From NCBI GenBank assembly GCA_021323945.1, contig JAJPKA010000007.1, positions 1 through 62,587 on the forward strand: a stretch of 62,587 nucleotides of DNA. The letters run 5' to 3'. This DNA is from Pseudomonadota bacterium (lineage in GTDB: Bacteria > Desulfobacterota > Binatia > Binatales > Binataceae). The notes under the pieces are model-generated. The model did no database searches, had not been told where the DNA came from, and saw only the letters and a program-made list of their open reading frames with translations. Shown one piece after another: positions 43,881 through 52,765 of this stretch (positions are counted from its first letter, which is position 1; each line of letters begins with the position of its first letter). The translations under genes and the position numbers were made by a program.

Positions 43881-44098
43881 CAAAGTGAAATGCATCTTTT
43901 CGCAGGGGAAAATAGATTGAGATTTCGGCCTGTTCTCAGTTGAAAGCCTGCCACCTGCAACCCGCGGAGCTCTGCAAGACGGCTCGGTTGCGAAGCCCTG
44001 AAATCTGATCTAAGCGAGGAAGATTGCGGTGCGGCGGTTTTCAGCTCAAAACCATGGGGGTCGCTGTTCAGCTCGCCGTTAAGGATTGAGGTTTACCA

Positions 44099-45271
44099 AT
44101 GAGCAAAGATGGCAATCTCGCCGGGTTGCGCGTCGTCGATCTGACCCAGGGAATCACTGGCCCATTCGCCTCAATGCAGTTGGCGGATGCGGGCGCCGAG
44201 GTCATTAAGGTTGAACTTCCCAATGGCGACTACGCGCGCCAGGTTGGACCTCCTTTTTTAAACGGAGAGAGCGCAGTCTTCCTCAGCGTTAATCGCAGCA
44301 AAAAAAGCGTGGTGCTCGATTACCGCCTCGGCGACCAGCGCCCCGTGCTACACAAACTGGCGCAGACCGCTGATGTTTTTCTCGAAGACCTCGGCCCCGG
44401 CAAAGCAGAGCAACTCGGCTTCGGCTACGAACAATTGAGCCTGCGCAACCCGGGCCTGGTCTATTGCGCGATCACTCCTTTTGGTGAAAATGGCCCTCTA
44501 AGAGACTTGCCGGGTTGTGAACTGGTTCTTCAGGCCATGGCGGAATACACAGCCTCATTAGGGCGGATTGGTGATCCACCAGTTCGACTCGGAGCTGACG
44601 TTGCCTGCATAAATACCGGGATCTTCGCCGCACAGGCCATTCTTGCCGCGCTTTTTTTTCGTGAGCGTACCGGTCAAGGTCAGCGCGTGGCTGTTAGCCA
44701 GTTTGGTTCACTGCTGCATATGCGCGGCATCATGTGGCATTCGATGACCAACCCGGATGACTGGTATGGTTTCCATTTGGACCATTATACGAACCCCCCA
44801 GACTATGGTTATGAAGCTCAGGACGGCGCACTTTACTTCATTTTGCGCCGTGGCAGTAGCGAGGACTGGGATCGGCTGGTTTTGGAACTCGGCATGGAGC
44901 AAGTGCTTACCGATCCACGATTTGATGATTATGGACGACAGGCGACCAGTATCGGACGCTACGCGCCAGAGGTAAAAGAGCTCTGGGAACAGGCCTTTAA
45001 GCAGCGCCCGCGCGACGAGCTAATCAAGCTAATCAAAAGTGTCGGTGGGGACGCAGTGCCAGTCATGGATTATCGGTCGCTGATTAGTCACCCCCAGGTG
45101 GAGGCTATCGGCGCTATCATCGAGGTGCCTCACCCGAACGGAGGCGTATTTAAGGCGATTCGTCCGGTTGCCCGCTTCACTGGCGCGCCGCAGCCCCGGA
45201 TAAGCGCTCCGCCGAGATTGGGGGAGCATACCGAGCAGATTCTGAGCGCACTCGACGCTGTAAAGGCATGA
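44099..45271 (+). CDS. Class III (CaiB/BaiF) acyl-CoA transferase
   Basis: 390 residues. Conserved start LAGLRVVDLTQGITGPFASMQL, GAEVIKVELPNGDYAR, VNRSKKSVVLD, and the catalytic Asp in VRLGADVACINTGIFAAQAI, then FRERTGQGQRVAVSQFG. It moves CoA between carboxylic acids, usually activating a growth substrate using succinyl- or acetyl-CoA. It is monocistronic as far as I can see, divergent from the PrpD-MFS pair and convergent with the DUF1614 gene. The substrate is unknown. Confidence 0.92.
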   Translation: MSKDGNLAGLRVVDLTQGITGPFASMQLADAGAEVIKVELPNGDYARQVGPPFLNGESAVFLSVNRSKKSVVLDYRLGDQRPVLHKLAQTADVFLEDLGPGKAEQLGFGYEQLSLRNPGLVYCAITPFGENGPLRDLPGCELVLQAMAEYTASLGRIGDPPVRLGADVACINTGIFAAQAILAALFFRERTGQGQRVAVSQFGSLLHMRGIMWHSMTNPDDWYGFHLDHYTNPPDYGYEAQDGALYFILRRGSSEDWDRLVLELGMEQVLTDPRFDDYGRQATSIGRYAPEVKELWEQAFKQRPRDELIKLIKSVGGDAVPVMDYRSLISHPQVEAIGAIIEVPHPNGGVFKAIRPVARFTGAPQPRISAPPRLGEHTEQILSALDAVKA

Positions 45272-45286
45272 GTCCCGTTCGTGCAG

Positions 45287-45940
45287 TCAGGCCAGCAGAA
45301 CTGCAATAATTCCTGAAACAAACACACCATCAAAGGTGCCGGCACCACCGATCGACGCGATCGGCGCGTTGAGATGAGCGACCAGACCAAGGTTTAGCAC
45401 GTCGGCTCCGATCAGACACCCCATCGTGCCCGCGACGTAAGCCACGACGGGTCGGCGCTCCCGTGCCAGCACGATTGCAAGAATAGCAGCAGCGAACCCC
45501 GGGACGAAGGTCGGCACCGAAATGCCCGCACCGGGAACCACTCGCGCAAAGTGATGGACCAGCAATGCGACTGCCGCCGTGGCGACGAGAGCGGGAGCGA
45601 CTCCGCCCACTCGCAGGAGCAAGTACATCGAAAGCAAAATCGGGATCACTGCTCCTCCCAGGTTGATGGCGATTATTGTGTCGCCAGTGTCGGCTGTCAG
45701 CCCCGGGGCATAACTTAGATTGTAAACATGAGAATGGTAGTGATACGGGACCGGCACCGACGAAATTCGAGCGATTGGAATATTGATGTAGCTTCCAAAG
45801 ACACTGAGTAAGAGCAACGATGTGATGGCGCGGTGCGACATTCCCAGTTTCTGGTAGGCCGACTCGATTATCCCAACCTCGAGCATGGCGATTAGAAACA
45901 GCAGCACAAGGCCGAGCAAACCTAGGTGGAGCGGTGTCAT
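45287..45940 (-). CDS. DUF1614 membrane protein
   Basis: 217 residues, mostly hydrophobic, about six to seven membrane segments. NIPIARISSVPVPY, GDTIIAINLGGAVIPILLS, GAGISVPTFVPG, GADVLNLGLV and SIGGAGTFDGVFVSGIIAVLLA match DUF1614, a family of integral membrane proteins of unknown function. The conserved Asp and Asn in membrane context hint at a transport or enzyme role. It is 41 bp downstream of the MlaC-like gene on the same strand. Confidence 0.85.
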   Translation of the reverse strand: MTPLHLGLLGLVLLFLIAMLEVGIIESAYQKLGMSHRAITSLLLLSVFGSYINIPIARISSVPVPYHYHSHVYNLSYAPGLTADTGDTIIAINLGGAVIPILLSMYLLLRVGGVAPALVATAAVALLVHHFARVVPGAGISVPTFVPGFAAAILAIVLARERRPVVAYVAGTMGCLIGADVLNLGLVAHLNAPIASIGGAGTFDGVFVSGIIAVLLA

Positions 45941-45981
45941 CGGTGTCGATTCCAGCGTTGGGGCCCAAACCAGCGGGCGAG

Positions 45982-46662
45982 TTAATGTGAGCCTGAAGTG
46001 CTAGCTTCCTGGTTCATGTATCGTCGCAATTGTTCTCGCTTTGCTTTCAGGTCCTCGATCAGCTTCGGATAGCCCTGGCTGTTGATTATTCGGTTGAACT
46101 GATTACGGTAGTTGGCGATCAAACTGATTGACTCAATGGTGACGTCATAAACTCGCCACTGACCAGCGTCCTTGTGCATCAGATAGTCAACTTCGAGCGG
46201 GTCTCTGTGGTCTTGCCACGCCACGGTGGTGAATACTTTGGCATATTCCGGAGCCAAATAGGTTTGCTTGAGGAAGCGAACGTCGGCAGTCTTTGCCGCT
46301 TCGCGAATCTTTTCGACCGTGCCCTCTTCCAGCTTACTTAAGTACGCGTCCTGAATGAATTCAGTGAACAGGGGAACGAATTCGCTGCGTTGGGTTGCGC
46401 TTAACTCGCGCCAATGGTATCCGAGCACCGATTTCGCCATGCTGTCAAAATCGAAATACTGCAGTGACATTGAACGAAGCCTTTCGCGCCGTTGAGCCAG
46501 CGGCAGCTTCTGGTTGTTAAACAACGCGATCACCTCATCAAGCCCGGTTTTGATCACGGTCATCGGATCCGGTGCGCGTGTGGCTGTGCTCACTGCGGTG
46601 CTGGGAACTGCACTGCAAAGAGCCAGAATACTCGCCAGGGCGGCTGCATATTTTTGAATCAT
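45982..46662 (-). CDS. MlaC/Ttg2D-family periplasmic phospholipid-binding protein
   Basis: 226 residues from the ATG at 46662 (an in-frame start seven codons up is weaker). A signal peptide (about 1-25) is followed by the MlaC domain: FDFDSMAKSVLGYHWRELS, FVPLFTEFIQDAYLSKL, VDYLMHKDAGQWRVYDVTIESISLIANYRNQF. MlaC ferries phospholipids between MlaA at the outer membrane and the MlaFEDB transporter. None of those partners is in the window, so here it is an isolated copy beside DUF1614. The C-terminus has a short charged tail. Confidence 0.9.
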   Translation of the reverse strand: MIQKYAAALASILALCSAVPSTAVSTATRAPDPMTVIKTGLDEVIALFNNQKLPLAQRRERLRSMSLQYFDFDSMAKSVLGYHWRELSATQRSEFVPLFTEFIQDAYLSKLEEGTVEKIREAAKTADVRFLKQTYLAPEYAKVFTTVAWQDHRDPLEVDYLMHKDAGQWRVYDVTIESISLIANYRNQFNRIINSQGYPKLIEDLKAKREQLRRYMNQEASTSGSH

Positions 46663-46777
46663 CTGACCCCTTGGTCTGCTCATAATTCCCTGTGCCCAAA
46701 CGATGACCCATTTAGTCGGCGTTGCGGCAAGATATCTGAAATTAAACCTTGTTTTCTCTGCTACCGTTGGTCGCTTG

Positions 46778-48796
46778 TTATGCGCGAGGGATCTGGGCTA
46801 GCGCCGAGGGATTCTCCAAGGCCGACAGATCGCCTGGCTGCTGTCCCAGGTGAGCGGCGCGCAAGACTCGCCGCATGATTTTTGCGTTACGGGTGCGAGG
46901 CAAGTCGGCCACGAAATATACCTTTTGCGGTCGCATCGGTTTACCCAGAATTTCACTTACTTTATCAGCGATCTCCTCGCCACGCTCCGCAGTAGGTTCA
47001 TAACCGGGTAGCGGCACCACGAACACCACTGGTACCTCCCCTTTGGTCGGATGGGGAACGCCGATTGCAGCGGCTTCCCTGACGCCTGCGCATTGACCGG
47101 CGGCTGCTTCGATTTCGGCTGGCCCGAGACGCTTGCCAGCGATCTTGAGCGTATCGTCTGAGCGTCCGAGCAGGTACCATTGGCCGCGGCTATCACGTAT
47201 TGCCCAATCACCGTGGACCCACACGTTTTTAAAGCGGCTCCAATAGGTCTCGAGATACCGTTCTCGGTCCTGCCAGAATCCGTTTGTCATTCCTGGCCAG
47301 GCATTAAGGGCCGCCAGCTCCCCGACGGTGTCAACTACCGGATGGCCATTCTCGCTCAGAACGACGGTTTCGATCCCCGGCGCGGCCGTGTTGAAACCGC
47401 ACGCCGTAATAGGACGGAATGCAGTGCAGCCGAGCAGTCCACCGGCCACCTCAGTCCCTCCTGAGTAGTTGATTATCGGTAGACGGCCTCGCCCAACTTG
47501 CTCGAACAGCCACATGTAGGATTCGGGATTCCAGACCTCGCCGGTAGAGCCGAGGACGCGCAGCGAGGACAAGTTGTGACGATGAACTGGCTCGACTCCC
47601 GAGGGGATGAGCGCCCGAACCAGCGTCGGTGAAATACCCAAATGGGTAACCTGATGGCGCTCAACCATTTTCCAGATCCGGTCCGGCGCGGGGTAGTCCG
47701 GGGCTCCTTCATACAGGAAGGCAGTGGCACCGAGCGTAAGGCTACCAATTATCAACCATGGTCCCATCATCCAGCCCATGTCGGTGAACCAGAACATCAC
47801 CTCATCAGACCGAAGGTCGAACAGATGCGCCATATCCTGCGCCGCCTTGAGCGGGAAACCCGCGTGATAATGAACGGTGCCCTTGGGTTTGCCGGTCGTA
47901 CCCGATGTATAGATGAGCATGAACGGGTCCATACTCTCCATTGGCTCGCTTCCCATATAATGGTCAAAGCCCCGCTGAATCGCTTCGTCCCAAGCTACAA
48001 CCCCACTTTCGCGGAAGTTCGGATCCATCCGCCGGACAACCACGATAGTTTCGACACAGCCCGCCGCCATGACCGCGTGACGCGCGGCTTCTATGAGCTG
48101 AATCTTCTGTCCACGGCGGTAAAAAGCATCAGCGGTGATCAGGATTTTTGCTCCAGAATCCTTTAGCCGGACCGCCGCTGCTTCGGCACCGTAACCGGAA
48201 AAGATGGGTATAAAAATCGCTCCCACATCAGCGATGGCGAGGGCTGCGATCGCGGTTTCCGCAAGCATTGGGAGAAAGATTCCAACCCGATCACCCTTGC
48301 GGACGCCGAGTGTCCGCAACATTTGAGCCGCTTGCCGAACACGTTGCGCCAATTCGCCATAGCTGAGGCGAACGACGGTGCCATCCTCGCCTTCCCAGAT
48401 GATCGCAGTCCGATTGGCGCGGCCGCCGTTCAGATGACGAAAGACGGCATTGTGGACGAGATTGAGTCTGCCTCCGGGAAACCATCGGGGCCATTGAATT
48501 CCGTCCGAGAAGTCCGCGATAAAGGCGAACGGCTCGAACCATTCAATTCCAATCTCTTCAAGTGTGGCGCGCCAAAAGGAGTCAGGCTCCGCGATGCTGC
48601 GCTCGTAGAATTCAGTGTAGGCAACTTCCGAGCTGGCCACGTTGAGGTTGACTCCCATGGCTCGCATGACCCGTTCGACGTGACTGCCGCGAATGTACTC
48701 GGGTCTGGGATACCATAGGGGTTCCGGATGCCCGATTCTTAGGTCTGTATCCATATATTCTTGGCCCTTGTTCAATCTCCAAGGAGCAATTCCCAT
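46778..48796 (-). CDS. AMP-forming acyl-CoA synthetase (acetyl/acetoacetyl-CoA synthetase-like)
   Basis: 672 residues from the ATG at 48796, with GAAAGG eight bases before it. An ATG at 48754 is an alternative. N-terminal ACAS domain with EPDSFWRATLEEIGIEW and WFPGGRLNLVHNAV. AMP-binding core with YTSGTTGKPKG, FTDMGWMMGP, INYSGGTEVAGG, VHGDWAIRD and GRSDDTLKIAGKRLGP. The catalytic Lys lies in RTRNAKIMRR near the end. It activates a small carboxylic acid with ATP and CoA. The tryptophan-rich pocket is not clear enough to name the acid. Confidence 0.92.
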   Translation of the reverse strand: MGIAPWRLNKGQEYMDTDLRIGHPEPLWYPRPEYIRGSHVERVMRAMGVNLNVASSEVAYTEFYERSIAEPDSFWRATLEEIGIEWFEPFAFIADFSDGIQWPRWFPGGRLNLVHNAVFRHLNGGRANRTAIIWEGEDGTVVRLSYGELAQRVRQAAQMLRTLGVRKGDRVGIFLPMLAETAIAALAIADVGAIFIPIFSGYGAEAAAVRLKDSGAKILITADAFYRRGQKIQLIEAARHAVMAAGCVETIVVVRRMDPNFRESGVVAWDEAIQRGFDHYMGSEPMESMDPFMLIYTSGTTGKPKGTVHYHAGFPLKAAQDMAHLFDLRSDEVMFWFTDMGWMMGPWLIIGSLTLGATAFLYEGAPDYPAPDRIWKMVERHQVTHLGISPTLVRALIPSGVEPVHRHNLSSLRVLGSTGEVWNPESYMWLFEQVGRGRLPIINYSGGTEVAGGLLGCTAFRPITACGFNTAAPGIETVVLSENGHPVVDTVGELAALNAWPGMTNGFWQDRERYLETYWSRFKNVWVHGDWAIRDSRGQWYLLGRSDDTLKIAGKRLGPAEIEAAAGQCAGVREAAAIGVPHPTKGEVPVVFVVPLPGYEPTAERGEEIADKVSEILGKPMRPQKVYFVADLPRTRNAKIMRRVLRAAHLGQQPGDLSALENPSALAQIPRA

Positions 48797-49038
48797 ACTA
48801 ACCGCCTTTCCATCGACGTCGTAGAACAATCCGCGAGCAATAGCATCGCCCCTCGAAGATGGCTCCTTAAGGATCACGGATTCCCGCTTGAAGCGCCACC
48901 CGGTATAAGGAGCTGTTCACGTTGCCGAGCGATTCGACGCGCGCTATAGCATTCACATCAGGCTCCACGCCTGCTGGTCAAAAAGGAAGCAAGCTCGCGC
49001 GATAGAGTATCGGCAGGGGAGCCCGTTCGGAGGTCATT

Positions 49039-50094
49039 ATGAGAGCCGCAGTAATGGAAGCTGTGCGTAAGCCGCTGGTCGTTAAAGAAGTGCCTGATCC
49101 GAAGTGTCCGCCCAACGGCGTAATTCTCCAGGCCGAAGCCGAGGGTATCTGCCGATCCGACTGGCACGCCTGGTCCGGAGACTGGGCTTGGATCGGACTG
49201 GTACCGCCGATGCCGTTGGTGATGGGTCATGAATTCTGCGGCGTCATCCAGGAAGTCGGCAAAGAAGTGCGCAACTTTAAAAAGGGCGACCGCGTGCTGG
49301 TACCTTTTAGCCAGGGCGATGGCATTTGCGAGTACTGCCGCAGCGGCCAGTCGCATGTGTGTGCCAATCCGAGCATCCCAGGCTTCTCGTACTGGGGTGG
49401 TTACGGGCGTTATGTCGCGATCCCGAATGCAGACGTTAACCTGGTGCCGATGCCTGATGAGGTCGGCTTTCTCGAAGGCGCTGCGATGGGTTGCCGGTTC
49501 ATGACCTCCTACCACGGGATCGTGGATCGAGCGCAAGTGCGACCGGGCGAATGGGTGGCGGTACACGGATGCGGCGGGATCGGCCTGTCAGCGATTCATA
49601 TTGCAGCTGCAATTGGGGCGAATGTCGTCGCCGTCGATCTCGATGACCGCAAGTTGGAACTTGCCAAGAAAGTTGGTGCTCAATACACGATAAATGCCAA
49701 GCGCAGCGAGGACGTGCCAATGTCTGTCTTTGATATCACCAAAGGTGGCGCTCACGTGAGTGTCGATGCGCTGGGCATCGCGACCACCTGTCGCAACTCG
49801 ATCTTATCGCTGCGCAAACAAGGCCGCTCACTTCAAATCGGGCTCACCACCCAGGCTGAACAAGGCGAGGTGCCGCTACCAATCGATCGGATGGTTACCA
49901 TGGAGCTGCAGCTGATCGCTTCGCTCGGAATGCCTGCAGCGCGCTATCCATCAATGCTGCAAATGGTGCAGTCCGGAAAGCTCAACCCGAAAGCCATGAT
50001 CACCGAAACGGTGGGGCTTGAGGGTGCCTCCCGGGTACTGGAGGAAATGACCAACTTTCAGAACGTCGGGGTCTCGGTAATTGACAAGTACTGA
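49039..50094 (+). CDS. Zinc-dependent alcohol dehydrogenase (MDR family)
   Basis: 351 residues. Catalytic zinc site: C38 in GICRSDWHAW, H64/E65 in MGHEFCG, and C152 in MGCRFMTSY. Structural zinc lobe D94-C97-C100-C108, with Asp where most relatives have the first Cys. NAD-binding GCGGIGLSAIHIAAAIGANVVAVD. It oxidises an alcohol to an aldehyde or ketone, or the reverse. Divergent from the acyl-CoA synthetase, with which it could process an alcohol via aldehyde and acid to an acyl-CoA (inferred). The stop is followed by a hairpin at 50148. Confidence 0.93.
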   Translation: MRAAVMEAVRKPLVVKEVPDPKCPPNGVILQAEAEGICRSDWHAWSGDWAWIGLVPPMPLVMGHEFCGVIQEVGKEVRNFKKGDRVLVPFSQGDGICEYCRSGQSHVCANPSIPGFSYWGGYGRYVAIPNADVNLVPMPDEVGFLEGAAMGCRFMTSYHGIVDRAQVRPGEWVAVHGCGGIGLSAIHIAAAIGANVVAVDLDDRKLELAKKVGAQYTINAKRSEDVPMSVFDITKGGAHVSVDALGIATTCRNSILSLRKQGRSLQIGLTTQAEQGEVPLPIDRMVTMELQLIASLGMPAARYPSMLQMVQSGKLNPKAMITETVGLEGASRVLEEMTNFQNVGVSVIDKY

Positions 50095-50147
50095 GCTGAC
50101 CCTTGAGGTTTCGAACCTGCTCTCGCCCGGCGAAGGATTGTTCCTTG

Positions 50148-50178
50148 CTCCTCCCCCGCAGGATAAACGGGGGAGGAG
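50148..50178 (+). terminator. GC-rich hairpin between the alcohol dehydrogenase and quinone oxidoreductase genes
   Basis: CTCCTCCCCCG and CGGGGGAGGAG form a perfect 11-bp stem with a 9-nt loop, about 55 bp after the dehydrogenase stop. No T-run follows, so rho-dependent or attenuating action is more likely than intrinsic termination. Confidence 0.5.
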
Positions 50179-50227
50179 ACACAGCTTCGCTTAAGCCAGA
50201 GCCGTCTTGCATGGGAGGTAGACCGCT

Positions 50228-51208
50228 ATGAAAGCGGTTCTCTTCGATCAGCCCGGCCCCGCTGACGTGCTGAGGCTCGGTGATTTCGCCGACCCTGTAC
50301 CGGGTCCCGCCGACCTGCTCATCAGCGTCAAGTTCGCCGGGGTGAACCGTGCGGATCTCATGCAGCGGCAGGGCTTTTATCCACCACCACCCGGCGCGTC
50401 ACCGATTCTCGGCCTGGAATGCGCTGGCGTCGTCGTGGAAGTCGGCGGCGAAGTGCGGGGATGGCGAGAGGGGGACCGCGTGATGGCCCTGTTACCGGGT
50501 GGTGGCTATGCGCAGAAAGCAGTGGTTGATTACCGTTCGGCCATGCCCGTTCCGTCAACGCTGAGCGATCATGAAGCGGCCGCAATTCCAGAAGTTTATC
50601 TGACCGCGTTTCTGAATCTTTTTCTGCTGGCCGGGGTGAAGCCCGGCGAGACGGTCCTCGTTCATGGTGGCGGGAGCGGGGTTGGTACAGCTTCGATTCA
50701 ATTGCTCAATTTCATTGGTGCTCGAACGATTGTGACTGCGGGGTCGGATGCCAAATGTGAGCAATGCCTCAAATTTGGCGCAACCGTGGCGATTAACTAC
50801 AACGCTGGACCGTTCGCACCACGGGTGCGAGCAGCGACGAATGATCGCGGGGTGGATGTAATCCTTGACAGCATTGGGGCTGCCTATCTGATGCCGAATA
50901 TCGAGGCGCTCGCGCACGGTGGTCGACTGCTGATTATAGGACTGATGAAGGGTGCGAAGGCGGAGATTGACCTGAGCCAGGTGCTCCGGCGCCATATCAA
51001 GATTTTTGGCTCGACCCTGAGGAGCCGGTCCAGCGCCGAGAAAGGAGAGATCATATCCGCTTTTCTGGAGCAATTCGGCCAGAAGCTCCACGCAGGTGAG
51101 ATTCGACCACCCATCTACAAGGTAGTGCCGATGACTGAAGCTGCCTCAGCCCATCGTATGATGCAGGCCAGTGAACATTTTGGCAAGATTGTCTTGGCCA
51201 TTAGCTAG
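50228..51208 (+). CDS. NAD(P)H:quinone oxidoreductase (PIG3/TP53I3-like MDR)
   Basis: 326 residues, GGGAGGT ahead of the ATG. Non-zinc MDR: FAGVNRADLMQRQGFYPPPPG is the PIG3-type substrate-site motif, with GLECAGVVVEVG, ETVLVHGGGSGVGTASIQL (NADPH loop) and HIKIFGSTLRSRS near the end. It reduces quinones or enones by one or two electrons. Convergent with the AmpG-like gene, with the two coding sequences overlapping by eight bases at their 3' ends. Confidence 0.92.
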   Translation: MKAVLFDQPGPADVLRLGDFADPVPGPADLLISVKFAGVNRADLMQRQGFYPPPPGASPILGLECAGVVVEVGGEVRGWREGDRVMALLPGGGYAQKAVVDYRSAMPVPSTLSDHEAAAIPEVYLTAFLNLFLLAGVKPGETVLVHGGGSGVGTASIQLLNFIGARTIVTAGSDAKCEQCLKFGATVAINYNAGPFAPRVRAATNDRGVDVILDSIGAAYLMPNIEALAHGGRLLIIGLMKGAKAEIDLSQVLRRHIKIFGSTLRSRSSAEKGEIISAFLEQFGQKLHAGEIRPPIYKVVPMTEAASAHRMMQASEHFGKIVLAIS

Positions 51209-52661
51209 ACTGATGGTCTCGATCGCGAGATTCGGAAACCGCAAGCCGGCTTCGACGAGTCATCCAAACGAGCAACAATAGCGCTGGTACTGTCAGTAGC
51301 GTGGTCGAAGCAAAGAATAAGCTCCATCCGACTTTCTCGGCCAGCAACCCTGCAAACGAGGCGATAAGTGTGCGGCCCACTGCGGTGAGTGAAGACAACA
51401 ACGCATATTGGGTTGCCGTGAACGCGGGCGAACAGAGAGTGGACAGATAGGCAACCAATGCCGCCCCAGCCATCCCGCTGGTAATGTTCTCGGCTGCGAC
51501 GCAAAGCCCAAGATAGTCCAGGCGATGGCCGCCAACCGCCTGAAGCACGTAAAAGAGATTGCCGGCGGATTGTAACAGCCCGCAAATGATCAGTGCCCGT
51601 ATCACGCCGAATCGCGAGGTGACGACGCCGCCTGCCAGCGCGCCGCAGATGGTGGCGGCGAAGCCAACAAGCTTCGAGATTAGGGCAATCTCATTCAACG
51701 AGAAGCCTAGGGCTATGTAAAGCGGCATCGCCATCACACCCGCCATTGCTTCGCCGAGTTTATAGCCGAAGACGAACAACAGGATGGCAGGCCAATAAGG
51801 GCGACGCATGAAATCTTTGAACGGGCCAAGCACGGCAGTTGCTAGCCAATGCTGCTGCGCCATTGGACCGCCTTGCACCTTGATCGGAGCCTGGCCATCC
51901 ACTCGCGGTGCCTCGGGCGACGTCGCCACTTGTTGTGAGGAGCGAATCCGGTCTCGCGCTCCGTTGAGAGGTCGCTCCTGGATGGCGCCATTGCCCTCCG
52001 GGCCGAGCAGAAACGCCAATATGCCGATCACCAGCAGTCCAGCCATCACCGCATAGGAGAAGAACCAGCCACGACGCGCAGCCAGCATCAAGGCGCCGGC
52101 TCCGGCCACTAGCATGCCAATTCGATACCCGACTTGGATCATGCCAGCTCCCGGGCCTTGTTGCTCCTCGCTAAGGATCTCGACGCGCCATGCATCGATG
52201 ACGATGTCCTGACTAGCGGACAGGAAGGCGACCAGCAGCGCCAATACGCCCATCGCCGAGAGGTGGCTTTTAGGATCGCAACGCCCAAGGGCGAGCAACG
52301 CACCTATCAACAGAAACTGAATGGTCACCCCCCAACCACGGCGACGCCCGAGCGCGATTGGCGGGGCTAGTCTATCGAGAAGCGGGGACCATACGAATTT
52401 CAGTGCGTAAGGTGTCCCGACCAGCGCGAAAGCACCGATTGCAGCGCGGCTCACTCCGGCGGCCGCGAGCCGCGCTGACAGGGTTGAAAAGGTTAGGAGT
52501 AGGGGTAAGCCGCTGGCAAACCCCAGGGGGAGGGTTAGCAGAACTCGTGAGTCAAGGTACGCGCCAATTGCGCACCGCCATCCCCGCTGGGCGCCGCCCA
52601 GCACTGGTGCACCGGCGAGAACGCTGACACCACTCGTGTCTTCTGCCGTTAAGCCCGCCAT
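51201..52661 (-). CDS. AmpG-like MFS permease
   Basis: 486 residues with about 12-14 membrane helices. N-terminal LTLPLGFASGLPLLLTFSTL and PYALKFVWSPLLDRLAPP, then FLSASQDIVIDAWRVEILSEEQQ and GYRIGMLVAGAGAL, closely follow AmpG muropeptide permeases. AmpG imports anhydro-muropeptides for peptidoglycan recycling. A central ~40-residue hydrophilic loop (about 235-275) is longer than in E. coli. No amidase or anhydro-sugar kinase adjoins it, so the substrate is inferred from family only. Confidence 0.86.
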   Translation of the reverse strand: MAGLTAEDTSGVSVLAGAPVLGGAQRGWRCAIGAYLDSRVLLTLPLGFASGLPLLLTFSTLSARLAAAGVSRAAIGAFALVGTPYALKFVWSPLLDRLAPPIALGRRRGWGVTIQFLLIGALLALGRCDPKSHLSAMGVLALLVAFLSASQDIVIDAWRVEILSEEQQGPGAGMIQVGYRIGMLVAGAGALMLAARRGWFFSYAVMAGLLVIGILAFLLGPEGNGAIQERPLNGARDRIRSSQQVATSPEAPRVDGQAPIKVQGGPMAQQHWLATAVLGPFKDFMRRPYWPAILLFVFGYKLGEAMAGVMAMPLYIALGFSLNEIALISKLVGFAATICGALAGGVVTSRFGVIRALIICGLLQSAGNLFYVLQAVGGHRLDYLGLCVAAENITSGMAGAALVAYLSTLCSPAFTATQYALLSSLTAVGRTLIASFAGLLAEKVGWSLFFASTTLLTVPALLLLVWMTRRSRLAVSESRDRDHQSS

Positions 52662-52713
52662 TAAGGCTCACGCAGGAACTGACGCGGTGTCAGCGCCTAG
52701 GCAGCGCAAAACC

Positions 52714-52746
52714 GGGCGGTCCTTCAGGCGCTGAGCGGGACCGCCC
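52714..52746 (-). terminator. Terminator after the amidohydrolase gene
   Basis: A 9-bp stem (GGGCGGTCC/GGACCGCCC) with a 15-nt loop, 20 bp past the reverse-strand stop at 52766. It is followed on that strand by GGTTTTGC. The short T-run is two bases off the stem, so it is a moderate intrinsic terminator. Confidence 0.6.
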
Positions 52747-52765
52747 TGGTCTGTTTACCGCGGCT

